Of a DNA stretch of 64,000 bases, positions 17,379 through 27,228 are shown piece after piece. The notes below the pieces were generated by a model. It was not told where the DNA came from. It did not search any database and worked only from the letters and a program-made list of their open reading frames with translations. A program made the position numbers and the translations under genes. The stretch lies in contig NZ_CP159253.1 in the NCBI RefSeq assembly GCF_040438645.1, forward strand, positions 620,001-684,000, in the 5' to 3' direction. How positions within the stretch are numbered: position 1 is the first letter of the stretch; every line of letters starts with the position of its first letter. Source of the stretch: Mesorhizobium sp. WSM2240. GTDB lineage: Bacteria; Pseudomonadota; Alphaproteobacteria; Rhizobiales; Rhizobiaceae.

Positions 17379-18596
17379 ATGGCGATCAACCCGGTTCCAG
17401 ATCATGTGCCCCCCGAAATGGTGAGGGAATTCAGCCTGTTTACCTCGCCAGGCATGGCACCGACCCCCAATGGGGACCCGCACGCAGCTGTCGCCTGCGT
17501 CCATGCCGGGCCGCCGATCTTTTATTCCTCCTTCAACACGCGCGATGGCCGGGGCACCTGGGTCATCACTCGCGCCAGAGATCAGCGCAGGGTGCTGCAG
17601 GATGCCGAAACCTTTTCCAGCCATCGCAGCATCTTCGCCTCCGCGCTGGGCGAAAACTGGCCGATGATTCCGCTTGAACTCGATCCACCGGCCCATAGCG
17701 TCTTTCGCTCACTGCTCAATCCGCTGCTTTCGCCCAAGCGGGTGAGGCTGATGGAAGCGGCTGTCCGCGAGCGGGCGATCGCGCTGGTTGAGAGGATCGC
17801 CGCATCGGGCACAAGCTGCGACGTGATGAAGGATTTTGCCTTTCCTTTTACGGTCAATATCTTCCTTCGCTTTCTGGGATTGCCGGATCACCGACTCGAT
17901 ACATTCGTCGGCTGGGCAAACGATCTGCTTCATGGCGACAATGTGAAACGACCGGCTGCGGCCCGGACAATCGTCGCGTTCATCGACGAACTTGCAGCCG
18001 TTCGCCGCAAAGAACCGGCCGACGATTTCATGACCTTCGTCGTGCAGGCACAGGTCGAGGGCCGTCGGCTGACCGACGAGGAGGTCCGTGGCATCGGCGT
18101 GCTTCTGTTCGTCGCGGGGCTCGACACAGTTGCAGCCGCGATCGGCTTTGACTTGGCCTACCTCGCGCGCAACCCAAAAGACCAGCAATGGCTTCGGAGC
18201 GAACCGGACCGGATCGTGCTTGCCGCCGAAGAATTGCTGCGCGCCTATCCGACCGTGCAACTGATCCGCGTGGCGAAGAAAGACATCGACTTCGAAGGCG
18301 CCCCGATCCGTAAGGGGGATTATGTTTCCTGTGCCACGATGATTGCCAATCGTGACCCGGCGGAGTTCGAATCCCCCAACACGATCGATCTGGCGCGACC
18401 GGACAACCGCCACGCCGCCTTCGGCTATGGTCCTCACCGCTGCCTTGGCTCGCACCTTGCCCGGCGGGAGATCGTCATTGGCCTGGAGGAGTGGCTGGCG
18501 CGCATCCCGTCCTTCCGGATCAAGCAAGGTACGGCTCCCATTACCTCTGGCGGCCATGTGTTCGGGATCGAAAATCTGATCCTGGACTGGTCCTGA
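17379..18596 (+). CDS. Cytochrome P450 (CYP127-like)
   Basis: A 405-residue soluble bacterial P450. It has the I-helix oxygen-activation motif VAGLDTVAAA (~residue 250), the ExxR pair in AEELLRAYP, and the heme-binding loop AFGYGPHRCLGSH with the cysteine ligand at about residue 350. All catalytic motifs are intact. A strong AGGAGGAG lies 5 bases before ATG 17379, which decides this start over an upstream in-frame ATG at 17334. It heads a same-strand group with a ferredoxin, a SnoaL-like protein, an SDR and a luciferase-like monooxygenase. From memory, NGR234 carries the same group (y4vG region, CYP127) near a peroxiredoxin gene. Substrate unknown. It is not the gibberellin operon, which has several P450s and terpene cyclases. 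Confidence 0.88.
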   Translation: MAINPVPDHVPPEMVREFSLFTSPGMAPTPNGDPHAAVACVHAGPPIFYSSFNTRDGRGTWVITRARDQRRVLQDAETFSSHRSIFASALGENWPMIPLELDPPAHSVFRSLLNPLLSPKRVRLMEAAVRERAIALVERIAASGTSCDVMKDFAFPFTVNIFLRFLGLPDHRLDTFVGWANDLLHGDNVKRPAAARTIVAFIDELAAVRRKEPADDFMTFVVQAQVEGRRLTDEEVRGIGVLLFVAGLDTVAAAIGFDLAYLARNPKDQQWLRSEPDRIVLAAEELLRAYPTVQLIRVAKKDIDFEGAPIRKGDYVSCATMIANRDPAEFESPNTIDLARPDNRHAAFGYGPHRCLGSHLARREIVIGLEEWLARIPSFRIKQGTAPITSGGHVFGIENLILDWS

Positions 18597-18639
18597 CCAA
18601 GGCCGCCCCGAGCCGCATAAAGAGAATGGAGGCAGCGCT

Positions 18640-18885
18640 ATGCGCATCATAGTCCACAATGCCAAATGCCAGGGTCACGCGCGATGCTGGGCGCAAGCGC
18701 CGCACATCTTCGTGCTTGATGACGAGGGTTACATCCTGCCCGGCGACATTGAGGTTCCGGAGCGGGAGCAACCGCTTGCGTCACGAGGCGCGCGATCCTG
18801 CCCCGAAGGTGCGCTGGAAATCGACCCTACGCCCGCTGCGCCGGTTGAATCGGGCGTCCTTCAACCGAGAGACGGACGAGTTTAG
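18640..18885 (+). CDS. [3Fe-4S] ferredoxin, P450 redox partner
   Basis: An 81-residue ferredoxin with the pattern C-x5-C ... CP: CQGHARC near residue 8 and SCPEGALEI near residue 50. This is the single-cluster ferredoxin type that donates electrons to bacterial P450s. It starts 43 bases after the P450 stop with GGAGGCAGCGCT just before ATG 18640, and is surely co-transcribed with it. The last ~20 residues ([13 protein letters not shown]) are outside the usual domain. No ferredoxin reductase gene is nearby, so reduction must be by a reductase encoded elsewhere. Confidence 0.88.
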   Translation: MRIIVHNAKCQGHARCWAQAPHIFVLDDEGYILPGDIEVPEREQPLASRGARSCPEGALEIDPTPAAPVESGVLQPRDGRV

Positions 18886-19066
18886 TTGGGGTGGAGTGGC
18901 GCCGACGCACACTGGAACAGTCGGCGCGCAGCCTCCGTCCTATCACCGCCCTCGTCCTACTGCGAAGGGGGCATCTGCGGCATCGAAGTGTCTCCCCAGG
19001 ATCCACAGGCGGATGGCGCAGTCCGCGAACCCCCTCTTTTCAACCTCAGAACTGACGACGGAGACG

Positions 19067-19669
19067 ATGGACAAGGTAAGGACAAAAATAGCCGAACTCC
19101 TCGACCGTGAGGCGATCCGCGATTGCCTCTATCGGTACTGCCGTGGGATAGACCGCGCGGACGAGGCGGCGCTGCGCAGCTCGTACTGGCCCGACGCGCA
19201 TGACAATCACGGGCCCTATTGCGGCTTGGCAGAGGGCTTCATCCAGTTCGCGCTCGGTGTCTTCAAGGCCGGACCGCGCAACATCCATCAGATCACGAAT
19301 ATCCTGATCGAATTCACCAGCCCAGTGGAGGCCGCGGTCGAGAGCTATTTCAACGCGTTGCAACGTGGACCGGACAAGGACGGAGAAGTACGCCAGGTGC
19401 TCCTTTGCGGCCGTTATTGCGACCTGTTTCAGAAGAGGGAAGGGGAGTGGCGGATTGCCAAACGGACGGTCGTCTACGATTGGCTTGAGGAGCAGATCCC
19501 GCCAGCGGTCCCTGAGGCAGAACGGTTCGGTCTGCGGCAACCCATAGGAGCACCGCATCCGGATGACCTGATCTACGCGCTCGGCAAGCGCCGCATTCCT
19601 TCTCACCACGATGTTTTCAGAGGTTCCCAACTGGAGAGCCGCAGCGGCAGTAAAGACGAAAATCTATGA
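19067..19669 (+). CDS. SnoaL-like (NTF2 superfamily) protein
   Basis: A 200-residue protein whose first ~140 residues fit the SnoaL-like polyketide-cyclase/dehydratase fold: [44 protein letters not shown] and [13 protein letters not shown]. Members are small alpha+beta barrels acting as isomerases, dehydratases or ring-hydroxylating dioxygenase-like proteins. The specific activity cannot be assigned. The frame is open upstream to 18659, antisense-free but overlapping the ferredoxin gene, so I take ATG 19067; [10 protein letters not shown] at 19013 is an alternative start. It lies in the P450 cluster and probably acts on the same substrate. Confidence 0.7.
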   Translation: MDKVRTKIAELLDREAIRDCLYRYCRGIDRADEAALRSSYWPDAHDNHGPYCGLAEGFIQFALGVFKAGPRNIHQITNILIEFTSPVEAAVESYFNALQRGPDKDGEVRQVLLCGRYCDLFQKREGEWRIAKRTVVYDWLEEQIPPAVPEAERFGLRQPIGAPHPDDLIYALGKRRIPSHHDVFRGSQLESRSGSKDENL

Positions 19670-20042
19670 CAACTTTGCAACGCCACAGGACTCCCGGCGA
19701 ATGCCTGATCGGTGAAGGTGCGGCAGATAGCATTGCGTTTCAGCCGCGCGACGGCGTGACCGCGGCAGCGGCCTGCTCTGTCGCCACGGGCCCGCCGACG
19801 ATGCTGTTGTGCATCGATTTGCGGTACCTCGGCAGAACCGCTCATGAAGGCCATCGCCTTTCATCGAAGGGTCCATCACCAGCTTCGACCGCCAATTCGA
19901 GAGTTGGCCCGCTGCCGGTGCGCGCGAGGTTCGTCGGGGGCCGCAACTGGCCCTCACCAGGACGTGCGGCTTTGCCGCGACAGATCATTCCGCCGCTGGC
20001 CGTCCATGGGGTTGGACCGCTGCTCGCCGCGGAGAAGTTCTT
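19670..20042. other. Spacer between SnoaL-like and SDR genes
   Basis: About 370 bases with open frames on both strands but no recognisable domain. In the related NGR234 cluster the SDR gene is, from memory, longer (two SDR halves fused), so this stretch may be a degraded part of that gene. I could not match it residue by residue. Confidence 0.35.
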
Positions 20043-20791
20043 ATGAAGCACGCCGGGCGCATCGTCATCGTCACAGGCGCTGCGGGCGGGATCGGCCGTG
20101 CCATGGTCGATATTTTCGCCGGAGATGGACAAGCCGTTGTTGCGGTGGACCTTCCGGGCAGCGGCGTGGTTGAACTGGCCCATGGGCTCGGCTATCCGCA
20201 TCTCGGCCTCGAATGCGATCTCTCGCGACAAGAGGATATCCTCGCGCTTTACGACCGAGTCGAAGCACAGTTTGCGCAAATCGGCGTCCTCGTTAACAAC
20301 GCGGCGGTCGGACCCACCATGGGCGCGGCTGTCGGCACCAGTGCCGACCCCTTCCAACGCGGCCTGGCAGCACCTGCGCGCGCGAGGCGATCAAGGCGAT
20401 GTGCCCCGGCGGCGTGATCGTCAATCTCGGGCCGATCAACAACGTTCTGCCCCTAACGCCGCGCCATGCCTACCGTGCCGCAAAGGTGGGGATGGACATC
20501 ATGACCCGGTGCATGGCGGCCGAACTCGGGCCGGTCGGCATTCGGACGGCACCCGTCGCTGCCGGCTACATCCGCACGCCTGGCGTTGCTCAGTTGGCGA
20601 AGGCCGGCCGTATTGACTCGACAGCGATCGGACGGCGAATCCCGATGGGCAGGATGGGACAGCCGGAGGACGTCGCTGATGCAGTGTTCTTCCTTGCTTC
20701 GTCTGAGGCTTCATACGTCAACGGCTCGATCCTCTACTTGGACGGCGGCTGGACCTTGGTCAGTAATGCGGAAATGCAAGCGAACTCATGA
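20043..20791 (+). pseudogene. Short-chain dehydrogenase/reductase, frameshifted and internally deleted
   Basis: The first part has the Rossmann start IVIVTGAAGGIGRAM (TGxxxGIG), DLP in the cofactor strand, and VLVNNAAVG (NNAG-type). After about 20350 the frame breaks. The SDR continues in another frame from AREAIKAMCPGGVIVNLG with the catalytic Tyr-x3-Lys as YRAAKVGMD, AAGYIRTPG, and a normal C terminus ending GSILYLDGGW. Roughly 40 residues around helix E (the expected VNL-type segment) appear to be missing at the break. The gene is therefore probably not functional unless the sequence has an error. It belongs to the P450 cluster and may originally have been a longer, two-domain SDR. Confidence 0.7.
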
Positions 20792-21111
20792 GGAATGTTT
20801 GGCGCAGGCCACGGGTTGGATGTCGAGCATTCGTCAGGCGACGGGCTGCGGCTTCATCGAAGCCGGGGAGGGGGCCTCCGGCTCCGGCAGAGTGAGGCGC
20901 AGGTGCGGCCGGCGATCGAAAATGTCGTCTTCGGCGATGACGCCTCCCCGGAGTCGACGCAGTTCCAAGTGTTCCGGCGCGGCCTTGCGGGCGTTTTGCC
21001 GCAAGACCACGCCGTCGCCAAGCGCCGGATCGACACCGCGGCCAACCCAATCTGTGCTCATGCCGAGCACTCCCTTGATCGGCCAATGCCCTGTGCAAAG
21101 AAGGAAGCAGC
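20792..21111. other. Spacer between SDR and luciferase-like genes
   Basis: About 320 bases. A minus-strand frame (20834-21070) reads RRLRGGVIAEDDIFDRRPHL and similar, and looks more protein-like than the others. No start signal or family can be given. It may be a fragment of another gene of the cluster. Confidence 0.3.
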
Positions 21112-22193
21112 ATGGAATTCGCGACCTTCACCCTGGCCGCCCAGCGCGGCTATCATCAATCGTCCGACAGCGTCATCCGCAATTCCATCGAACAGGCTCT
21201 CGTTTCGGAGCAGGCTGGCTTCAACACCGCGTGGTTCGCCGAGCACCACTTCAACAATTACAGCCTGATTCCGTCACCCTTGATGATGGTGGCGCACTGC
21301 GCCGGCGTGACGAGCACCATTCGCCTCGGCACCGCCGTGTGCGTGCTGCCTCTTTGTCAACCACAGCGCCTGCTTTCCGAAATCGGCTTTGCCGACATCG
21401 TTGCGGACGGCCGTCTCGAGCTCGGCGTCGGCTTGGGATACCAGCAGTTCGAGTTCGAGCGCTTCGGTGTCAATGTCGATGAGGCGCCGGCAATCTTTTC
21501 GGAATACTTGGACATCCTTCTGAAGGGCCTCAACCAAGACATCTTCGAACACGACGGCCACTATGAGAAGATACCCTCGACGGCGATTTCGGTCCGCACC
21601 ATCCAGAAGCCGACCCCGCCCATCTGGATGGCCGGCGGATCCGCGCGGATCGGCCGGGCCTATCGTGAGGGGCACAACTGTTTTATCACAGCACTCCACA
21701 ATGGCTTGGATGCCTTGAGCGCCCTGCGCCAATCGATCGATACGGCGGCGGCGGCTGAGGGTAAAAAGGTCACGGACGCCAAGATCTCGCTTCTGCGCTG
21801 CTGCTATGCGAGCGACGACGAGGCGGAGATCAACAGCTATCTCGACAATGCCCGTTTCCAGCGCCGGTTATCTGATCACTACATCAGCGCCGCCAGCAGA
21901 GCCAGGATGGCTACCTGTTGGAGGAAACGCCGACGCAGCAGGATCTGTCGTTCAAGGCCACGCGCGACAACCTGCCGATCGGCAGCGTGAACCGCGTGAT
22001 TGATCGGCTGTTGGAAGAGATTGATGTCTTGAAACCTGACCAGATCGCAATTCAGACCCAATTGGGGGATTTCGACCAGAAGACGATGTTGCGCCAGATC
22101 GAGCTCTGGGGAGACACGATCATCCCGGCCGTCAACAAGTCTCTCGGACACGAGAAGGCTGGGAGCTTGCAAGTCCGAAACAAGTCGAATTGA
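21112..22193 (+). pseudogene. Luciferase-like flavin monooxygenase, one frameshift
   Basis: Reads as an LLM-class flavin-dependent oxidoreductase (bacterial luciferase-like TIM barrel). Visible blocks are MEFATFTLAAQRG, AGFNTAWFAEHHFNNYS, TAVCVLPLCQPQRLLSEIGF, GRLELGVGLGYQQFEF and PTPPIWMAGGSARIGRAYR. At about 21900 the frame shifts. The normal protein continues as QDGYLLEETPTQQDLSF in the third frame, then MLRQIELWGDTIIPAV, a typical C terminus, to the stop at 22193. A single indel separates the halves, so this is a very young pseudogene or a sequence error. From memory it corresponds to y4vJ-type genes next to CYP127 in NGR234. The expected partner is reduced FMN from a separate reductase. 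Confidence 0.75.
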
Positions 22194-22281
22194 GCTAGAG
22201 CACCATTAGATTGGCGCTGTTCGGCATTGGGCAGTTCTGGCCACGCGGAACTGCTGATCGCCAAAGGAAAGGCCCACGAAG

Positions 22282-22539
22282 ATGACCGATTACAATTCCC
22301 TCCAAGGACGGATTATCGCCTTGGAACTGTTGGTTCGCCGCGTACTCGCATTGGTCCTTTCGGACACGCTAGGTACAGCTGAAGAGTTTGCCCCAATGCG
22401 GCGCAGCTTTATCGCATCGCTCCAAAATGTCGAACGCGCTTTTGGAGACGAGGAAGACGAAATCTGGGAAGGCGCAATGGTCGCGCTAGAGCAGCACCTT
22501 GACGAGATAGAGACCAGTTTGCGTAAGGCTTTATCGTAA
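22282..22539 (+). CDS. Small acidic hypothetical protein
   Basis: An 85-residue protein, largely helical, with a hydrophobic N-terminal helix (RIIALELLVRRVLALVLSD) and an acidic C-terminal half (FGDEEDEIWEGAMVALEQH, LDEIETSLRKAL). The start has AAGGAAAGG 10 bases upstream. No family recognised. The amphipathic, charge-patterned sequence and clean start make it more likely real than not. It lies just after the P450 cluster on the same strand. Confidence 0.45.
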   Translation: MTDYNSLQGRIIALELLVRRVLALVLSDTLGTAEEFAPMRRSFIASLQNVERAFGDEEDEIWEGAMVALEQHLDEIETSLRKALS

Positions 22540-23490
22540 CTCGTTCGCCTTTGTTCGCTGTCCCTTCCAAAGGCAGCCGCACTTGGCGTGCTTTCCGGTT
22601 TTGGTTTTGCGTCAGTTTTGCTTTTTTGGCGGCGCATGCTGAAGGCGCGGCGGCATATTCAGGAAGCGCTATGCCAATCCGTCGCGGGCGCTTGTCGGCC
22701 TTACACTCGTCATTGTCTTTGGGCTTTTCGAATGGAAGAGACCTTCTCCGAAAAGCATAATTGAAGCTTCGCGCGGAAAGAAAACGGCCCTCGCAGACTC
22801 ACTGTCCATACCGGTTGGCACATCCAGCCAGCCGCATAGGGCATTTCCAATGTTTGCCCAACTCATCATGGCATGACCAAATGCGGGGCGGATGCGCTCC
22901 AAGGCTTCGGCTGTGGGGCGTAGCGTCGTCGCGGCCTCGTCAGGTGCTGCAGGGCGACGCTGCAGACGAAGCGCCACAGTGACCCTGCGGCAGCATGATG
23001 AACTGCTCATTTGCTTCTTCGCATTCAAGGTTGAGGAAACTTGAAACAGGACATGTCGACATCGCGACAAGCATTCTAAACGACCGTCCGGCTCGAACGG
23101 CGAGCTGTGTAGGGCGCATGTAGAGTCGACCGTGACCCCCCTCGTCAATCAATGCATATGCAGAAATCGGCAGATGCCTTGGCCCGGTTGAGCGCCAGCT
23201 CGTGCTCAATCTGCGAACCGCGCGGATCAATAGAAGCGGGGTTAGCGCTCACCAGGAACCCGTAGAGCTGCCGCGCCGCGCGGCGGCGCAACCAGATCCC
23301 CTTTCTGATGAGGAGATTGAGAGGTCTCCTCTCGCTGACTATTCGGTCCTGGTGGACCAGCAGAGCAAAGCCCCGGCCTCGTCCCGCGAGACCGTAAAAA
23401 GCGAGGGCGCTGTTGCTCTGGATTGGTTGGCTCGCAAGTGAGCCGCGCCGCCCGGCTCTACGGCCCTTGATGATGAGAGCGGGCCGGCCG
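22540..23490. other. Decayed region left of the IS256 element
   Basis: Nearly 1 kb with only short overlapping frames on both strands and no recognisable domain. I regard it as non-coding or decayed DNA. Confidence 0.4.
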
Positions 23491-23543
23491 GCGCTCCCGG
23501 TTGTGTGCGTCAAGTTCAGCAAATTGGGCGGCCATGAAGCTGG

Positions 23544-23984
23544 TCACGCGGCTTGGCGAAGAGCGAGCTTCTTGTGCTCGCGCAGATCGTCCATGTTGAT
23601 ATATCGGTTGGCCTCCATCCAGTTTTCGTGGGTTTCGACGGCGAGCGCGCGCACCAGACGCAGGCAGCTCTCGGTATTGGGGAAGATGCGCACGACATAG
23701 GTGCGCCGGCGGATCTCCTCGTTGAGGCGCTCCAGCATGTTCGTGCTCTTCAAGTGCTTGTGGTGCTGGCGCGGCAGCCGGAAGAAGGTCAGCGTCTGCT
23801 CGATGTTCTCCTCGGCCCAGGCGGTGAGCCGGGGATAGCGCGCCGCCCATTTGGCCAGCCACGCGGCGAGGTCGACCTTGGCTTCGGCAAGGTCGCGCCG
23901 GTCGTAGAGCCATCTGAGCTCTTGCAGGCAGTCGTCGCCGTGCTTTCTCGGCAGGTGATCGAGGGCGTTCCTGAGGAAGTGCAC
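23544..23984 (-). pseudogene. IS256-family transposase, C-terminal part
   Basis: The downstream 146 residues of the interrupted transposase: HFLRNALDHLPRK, DLAEAKVDLAAWLAKW, then the third catalytic residue region in LKSTNMLERLNEEIRRRTYVV and VRIFPNTESCLRLVRALAVE, which are hallmark blocks of the family. It has lost its own start and cannot be translated with the N-terminal half because of the element at 23988-25493. Confidence 0.9.
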
Positions 23985-23987
23985 GTA

Positions 23988-25493
23988 GGGCCTGTTGAAG
24001 AAGTCTCCTCCTACTGATTCAATCGAGAAGTCGTTGATTCTCTGGAGGGGTTCGCGATGCTGGGACGCAAGGAGCGCGATCAGCTTGAGCTATTCATGAC
24101 TGGCTCGCTGCGGCAGCTTGTTCCTGATGATCATATACTCGCGCGGGTCGATCGTGTGTTGGATCTGTCCTGGCTGCGCGAGGAGGTGGCGAACCTCTAC
24201 TGTACCGACAATGGCCGCCCGGGCATTGATCCTGAGGTTGCGGTCCGGCTGATGCTCGCCGGTTTCCTGCTTGGAATTGTGCATGACCGCCGGCTGATGC
24301 GGGAGGCGCAGGTCAACATCGCGATCCGGTGGTTTGTCGGCTACGGCCTCCATGAAGCATTGCCCGATCATTCTTCGTTGACGAGAATCCGCCAGCGCTG
24401 GGGTGAAGAAAGGTTCCAGCGGATCTTTGAGCGCACTGTACAAGCCTGTATCGACGCCAAAATCGCTAAGGGCGAAGTCATTCATGTCGATGCTTCGCTA
24501 ATTCGCGCCGACGTGAGCTGGGATAGCTTGGCGGTGCGCCATCTTGAGGCGGTGAGCGCGGCGAACGCAGATGCGGAGGCAGCGATCAGAAAAAGCCGCA
24601 AGACAGGAAAGTTCAAGAAGGTCTGCATCACCGATCCGGATGCCAGCATGGCGACAAACGCCCGCAATCGCCGTCTGGAGCCCGCTTACAAACAGCATAC
24701 CATCGTCGATGATTTGCGCGGGGTGGTTCTCGATGTTGCCGTGACGACCGGGGAGATCAACGAGGGGCAGATAATTGTCGAACGGATCGATGCCGCTATG
24801 GAGGCGACCGGGCTACCTGTTAGCACCGTCACTGCCGATGCCGGCTATGCCTACGCGAAAGTGTTCGGAGCGTTCGAGCGTCGCGGCATAGATGCATTGA
24901 TCCCGGCCAAGGCAGAGCCGATCCGTAGCCCGGTCCCGCTTCGACGCTTCCGCTACGATGCCAAGCACGACATACTGAAGTGTCCGCGGGGAAAGATCCT
25001 GCGTCCGACTAGGCCAGTGAAGCACGGCCGCTTCTTCTATTCGCGCTCCAGTGAGTGCGCCGGTTGCGACCTGGCCTCCCTGTGCCTTTCCAAGGGGCGC
25101 GTCAACAAAGCGGTCGTTGTGGGTGATGACTATCCCGCACTGTTGAGAGCGCGCAGGCGTCGAGAGCGATGGTCGGAGGAGGATCAACGTCTCTACCAAC
25201 GCCACCGGTGGCGCTCGGAAGGCTTCCATGGCGAGGCGAAGAACTGGCACGGCCTCGCTCGAGCGATCCGACGGGGCCTCGGCAACATGAAAATCCAAGC
25301 CTACCTCATCGCAGCGGCGGTGAACCTGAAGCGGCTGGCAGCCGCTTTGTTTGACCGATTCCTGGGATTGTTGCTGTTGATGCGCCCTCTGAAGCTCGTT
25401 GACGAGACCTGACGAGGGCATCCGGCAGTTCTGACATCAAAACCGCCGTTGTCTCGGATCAAATGTGGGAAACCCGGCTTTCTCAACAGCCCC
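23988..25493 (+). mobile_element. IS1182-type insertion sequence nested in the IS256 element
   Basis: A 1506-bp element. Its ends are GGGCCTGTTGAAGAAG at 23988 and, on the other strand, GGGGCTGTTGAGAAAG at 25493, which match at 13 of 16 positions. It is flanked by the 5-bp direct repeat ACGTA (23983-23987 and 25494-25498). One transposase gene fills most of it. Intact ends and intact duplication suggest a recent insertion. Confidence 0.9.
24057..25412 (+). CDS. IS1182-family transposase
   Basis: A 451-residue DDE transposase. The N-terminal domain reads MLGRKERDQLELFMTGSLRQ, with VPDDHILARVDRVLDLSWLRE and RPGIDPEVAVRLMLAGFLLG. Catalytic blocks follow: VIHVDASLIRADVSW (first Asp), STVTADAGYAYAKVFGAF (second Asp), a zinc-like cysteine cluster CAGCDLASLC, and the YQRHRWRSEGFHGEAKNWHG segment with the final Glu. 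Length and motif order fit an intact IS1182/IS5-related enzyme. It starts with ATG 24057, 69 bases inside the left inverted repeat, after GGAGGGGTTCGCG. Confidence 0.92.
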   Translation: MLGRKERDQLELFMTGSLRQLVPDDHILARVDRVLDLSWLREEVANLYCTDNGRPGIDPEVAVRLMLAGFLLGIVHDRRLMREAQVNIAIRWFVGYGLHEALPDHSSLTRIRQRWGEERFQRIFERTVQACIDAKIAKGEVIHVDASLIRADVSWDSLAVRHLEAVSAANADAEAAIRKSRKTGKFKKVCITDPDASMATNARNRRLEPAYKQHTIVDDLRGVVLDVAVTTGEINEGQIIVERIDAAMEATGLPVSTVTADAGYAYAKVFGAFERRGIDALIPAKAEPIRSPVPLRRFRYDAKHDILKCPRGKILRPTRPVKHGRFFYSRSSECAGCDLASLCLSKGRVNKAVVVGDDYPALLRARRRRERWSEEDQRLYQRHRWRSEGFHGEAKNWHGLARAIRRGLGNMKIQAYLIAAAVNLKRLAAALFDRFLGLLLLMRPLKLVDET

Positions 25494-26251
25494 ACGTAAC
25501 AGCGCTGCCAGGCGGCTTCCGGGACGACCTCGCCGATCGCCGCGACGAGGCCGGCATGGTCGTCGGAGACCACCAGTTCGACACCCTTGAGGCCGCGTGC
25601 CTTGAGCGCGACGAGGAAGTCCTTCCAGGCCGACCGGCTCTCGCGGCCGGCCATGTCGACGGCCAGGATCTGGCGCCGCCCGTCCCAGTCGATGCCGACG
25701 GCGATCAGCACGGCCTGGCTCATCACCACGCCAGCCTCGCGCACCTTCTCGTAGCGGGCGTCGAGGATGAGATAGGGAAAGGGCTCGTGAAGCGGGCGCT
25801 CGGCAAATGCCTTGAGGCTTTCGTCCAGCCGCTTGTTGATGGCCGAGATCGCCGAGGCCGAGAAGGCATGGCCGCACAGTTCCTCGGTGATGGCCTTGAC
25901 CTTCCTCGTCGACACACCCTGCACATACATCTCCGCCAAGGTCGCCACCAAGGCCCGCTCCGAACGCTGATAGCGCTCGAATAATTCGGTGGAGAAGTGG
26001 CCGGAGCGGTCCTGCGGCACGCGCAATTCCAGCTTGCCGACCCGGGTGATCAGCGTGCGTCCGTAATGGCCCGAGCGATAGCCGAGCCGCTCCGGCGTGC
26101 GCTCGCCCTTCGACGCGCCAAGCGCCTCATCCATCTCGGCTTCGAGCACTTCCTGCAGCACCGCGCGGATCACCTCGCGCAGCCCATCCGGGCTCTGAAG
26201 CAGAATGTCTTTGACGGCGGCGCTGGCGGACTTACCTTCTGTCTTGGTCAT
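25494..26251 (-). pseudogene. IS256-family transposase, N-terminal part
   Basis: Residues 1-253 of a mutator-type transposase: a short N-terminal tail, EVLEAEMDEALGASKGERT, the GYRSGHYGRTLITRVGKLEL block, LATLAEMYVQGVSTRKVK, the first catalytic Asp in PYLILDARYEKVREAGVV, and the second in ELVVSDDHAGLVAAIGEVV. It ends at QRCYV exactly where the IS1182-type element enters. The remainder is at 23544-23984. Removing the insertion plus one copy of the 5-bp duplication restores QRCYV-HFLRNALDH in frame, so the transposase was intact before it was interrupted. Confidence 0.9.
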
Positions 26252-26357
26252 GGTGGCGTTCCTCGCGAGGGAATCAGGTGACGTTGAACATCACCAGCCT
26301 GCCATGACCGCCCCTCCTAGCGAATTTGCAGAACTCTCAGCACACTACCGCGCTCCC

Positions 26358-27102
26358 CGCCTCAGCCCTTGTTCGATGTCGGCCGCAGGCCATGAGAACT
26401 GTCGAGCCGGAGGCGAGAGACGGTGCCCCTCGTCCCGGCACTTCTCGGTCGCTGCGGCCCATAGCGGCCAGTCACCCGCAGGACGAAGAGAGTGGAACCG
26501 GCGCAGCCGCCTGACGACCGCGAGCACCGTAGCGTTGAACGAATCTTCGAAGGAGAAATTAGCTATCTTATGAAGGAGCATTCGAGGAATCCGCTGTATG
26601 CATTGGCGTTGCTGCCGTGCAATGGGCGCTAGCTCTATCTTGGACGACCCTTTGGCGAAGCCTCTCCATATGCATCCGCCCGGACGTGCGGCCAGCAAGC
26701 TTCGCATGCTGGGATCTTTTTCGCGCGCCGCGATGCCAACGGATATGCCGTGTTTGGCGGTGACGCGCCAACACGCGATGCTGCAGTGCAACCACGCTGC
26801 CTGGCAGCAGGAAATCACTGGCGTGAAGGCGATTGCCGAATTTCGAAACATTCGGCCGCGAAGTTGAAATCGCCGCCGCACATATTTGGCCGGCGGCGAT
26901 TTCGCACTGGTTTAAGTGTCTGCTATCTCCGCATTCTGATCCGTATTGGACTGGGCAGAAAGCCTTCACCATCGAGCCAGTCCCTCACGATCAGCTCTGT
27001 CAAATGGACAACTGACCTGTGTTGCGACTTAGCAGTTTTGGGTGCTTCCTTGATCGGCGGTTCTAGATGAAGCCGAGCGGCATACGCTTCGCGGCCACGA
27101 CT
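26358..27102. other. Decayed region right of the IS256 element
   Basis: No supported gene in about 750 bases. It contains a strong hairpin at 26866-26903: a perfect 13-bp stem (GAAATCGCCGCCG and its complement) around a 12-base loop. The hairpin has no T-run after it and no obvious gene to terminate. Confidence 0.4.
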
Positions 27103-27228
27103 TCACCTCCACAGGAAAGGTATGGCCAAGATCGCGGTCACAATCAGCGCCAGAACTAGCCAACCGATGACAGGCGATCGCGAGAGTGGTCTATCGGGCC
27201 CGTGCCCTTCTTTATTGAGTTCGTTCAT
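27103..27228 (-). CDS. Small single-pass membrane protein
   Basis: A 41-residue open frame: a polar N terminus (MNELNKEGHGPDRPLSRS) followed by one clear transmembrane helix (VIGWLVLALIVTAILAIPFL) and a WR end. A purine-rich GGAATCCTAAGA precedes the ATG. The polar-then-hydrophobic layout is typical of small inner-membrane proteins, some of which accompany oxidases or transporters. No family recognised. The neighbouring minus-strand DNA is decayed, so it may be a survivor of a lost operon or a chance frame. Confidence 0.4.
   Translation of the reverse strand: MNELNKEGHGPDRPLSRSPVIGWLVLALIVTAILAIPFLWR

Larger units (their letters stand above)
23499..26349 (-). mobile_element. IS256-family element split by an IS1182-type insertion
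   Basis: Imperfect terminal inverted repeats begin GGTTGTGTGC at 23499 and, on the other strand, GGTAGTGTGC at 26349; both continue to a shared GCAAATT. The element is flanked by a perfect 8-bp direct repeat GCGCTCCC (23491-23498 and 26350-26357), the expected target duplication for this family. Without the nested insertion it would be about 1.34 kb, normal for IS256 relatives. The single transposase gene reads leftward and is cut in two. Confidence 0.88.

Noticed and set aside
17379..22193. Gibberellin biosynthesis operon
   Set aside because: Only one P450 and no terpene cyclase, GGPP synthase or further P450 genes are present.
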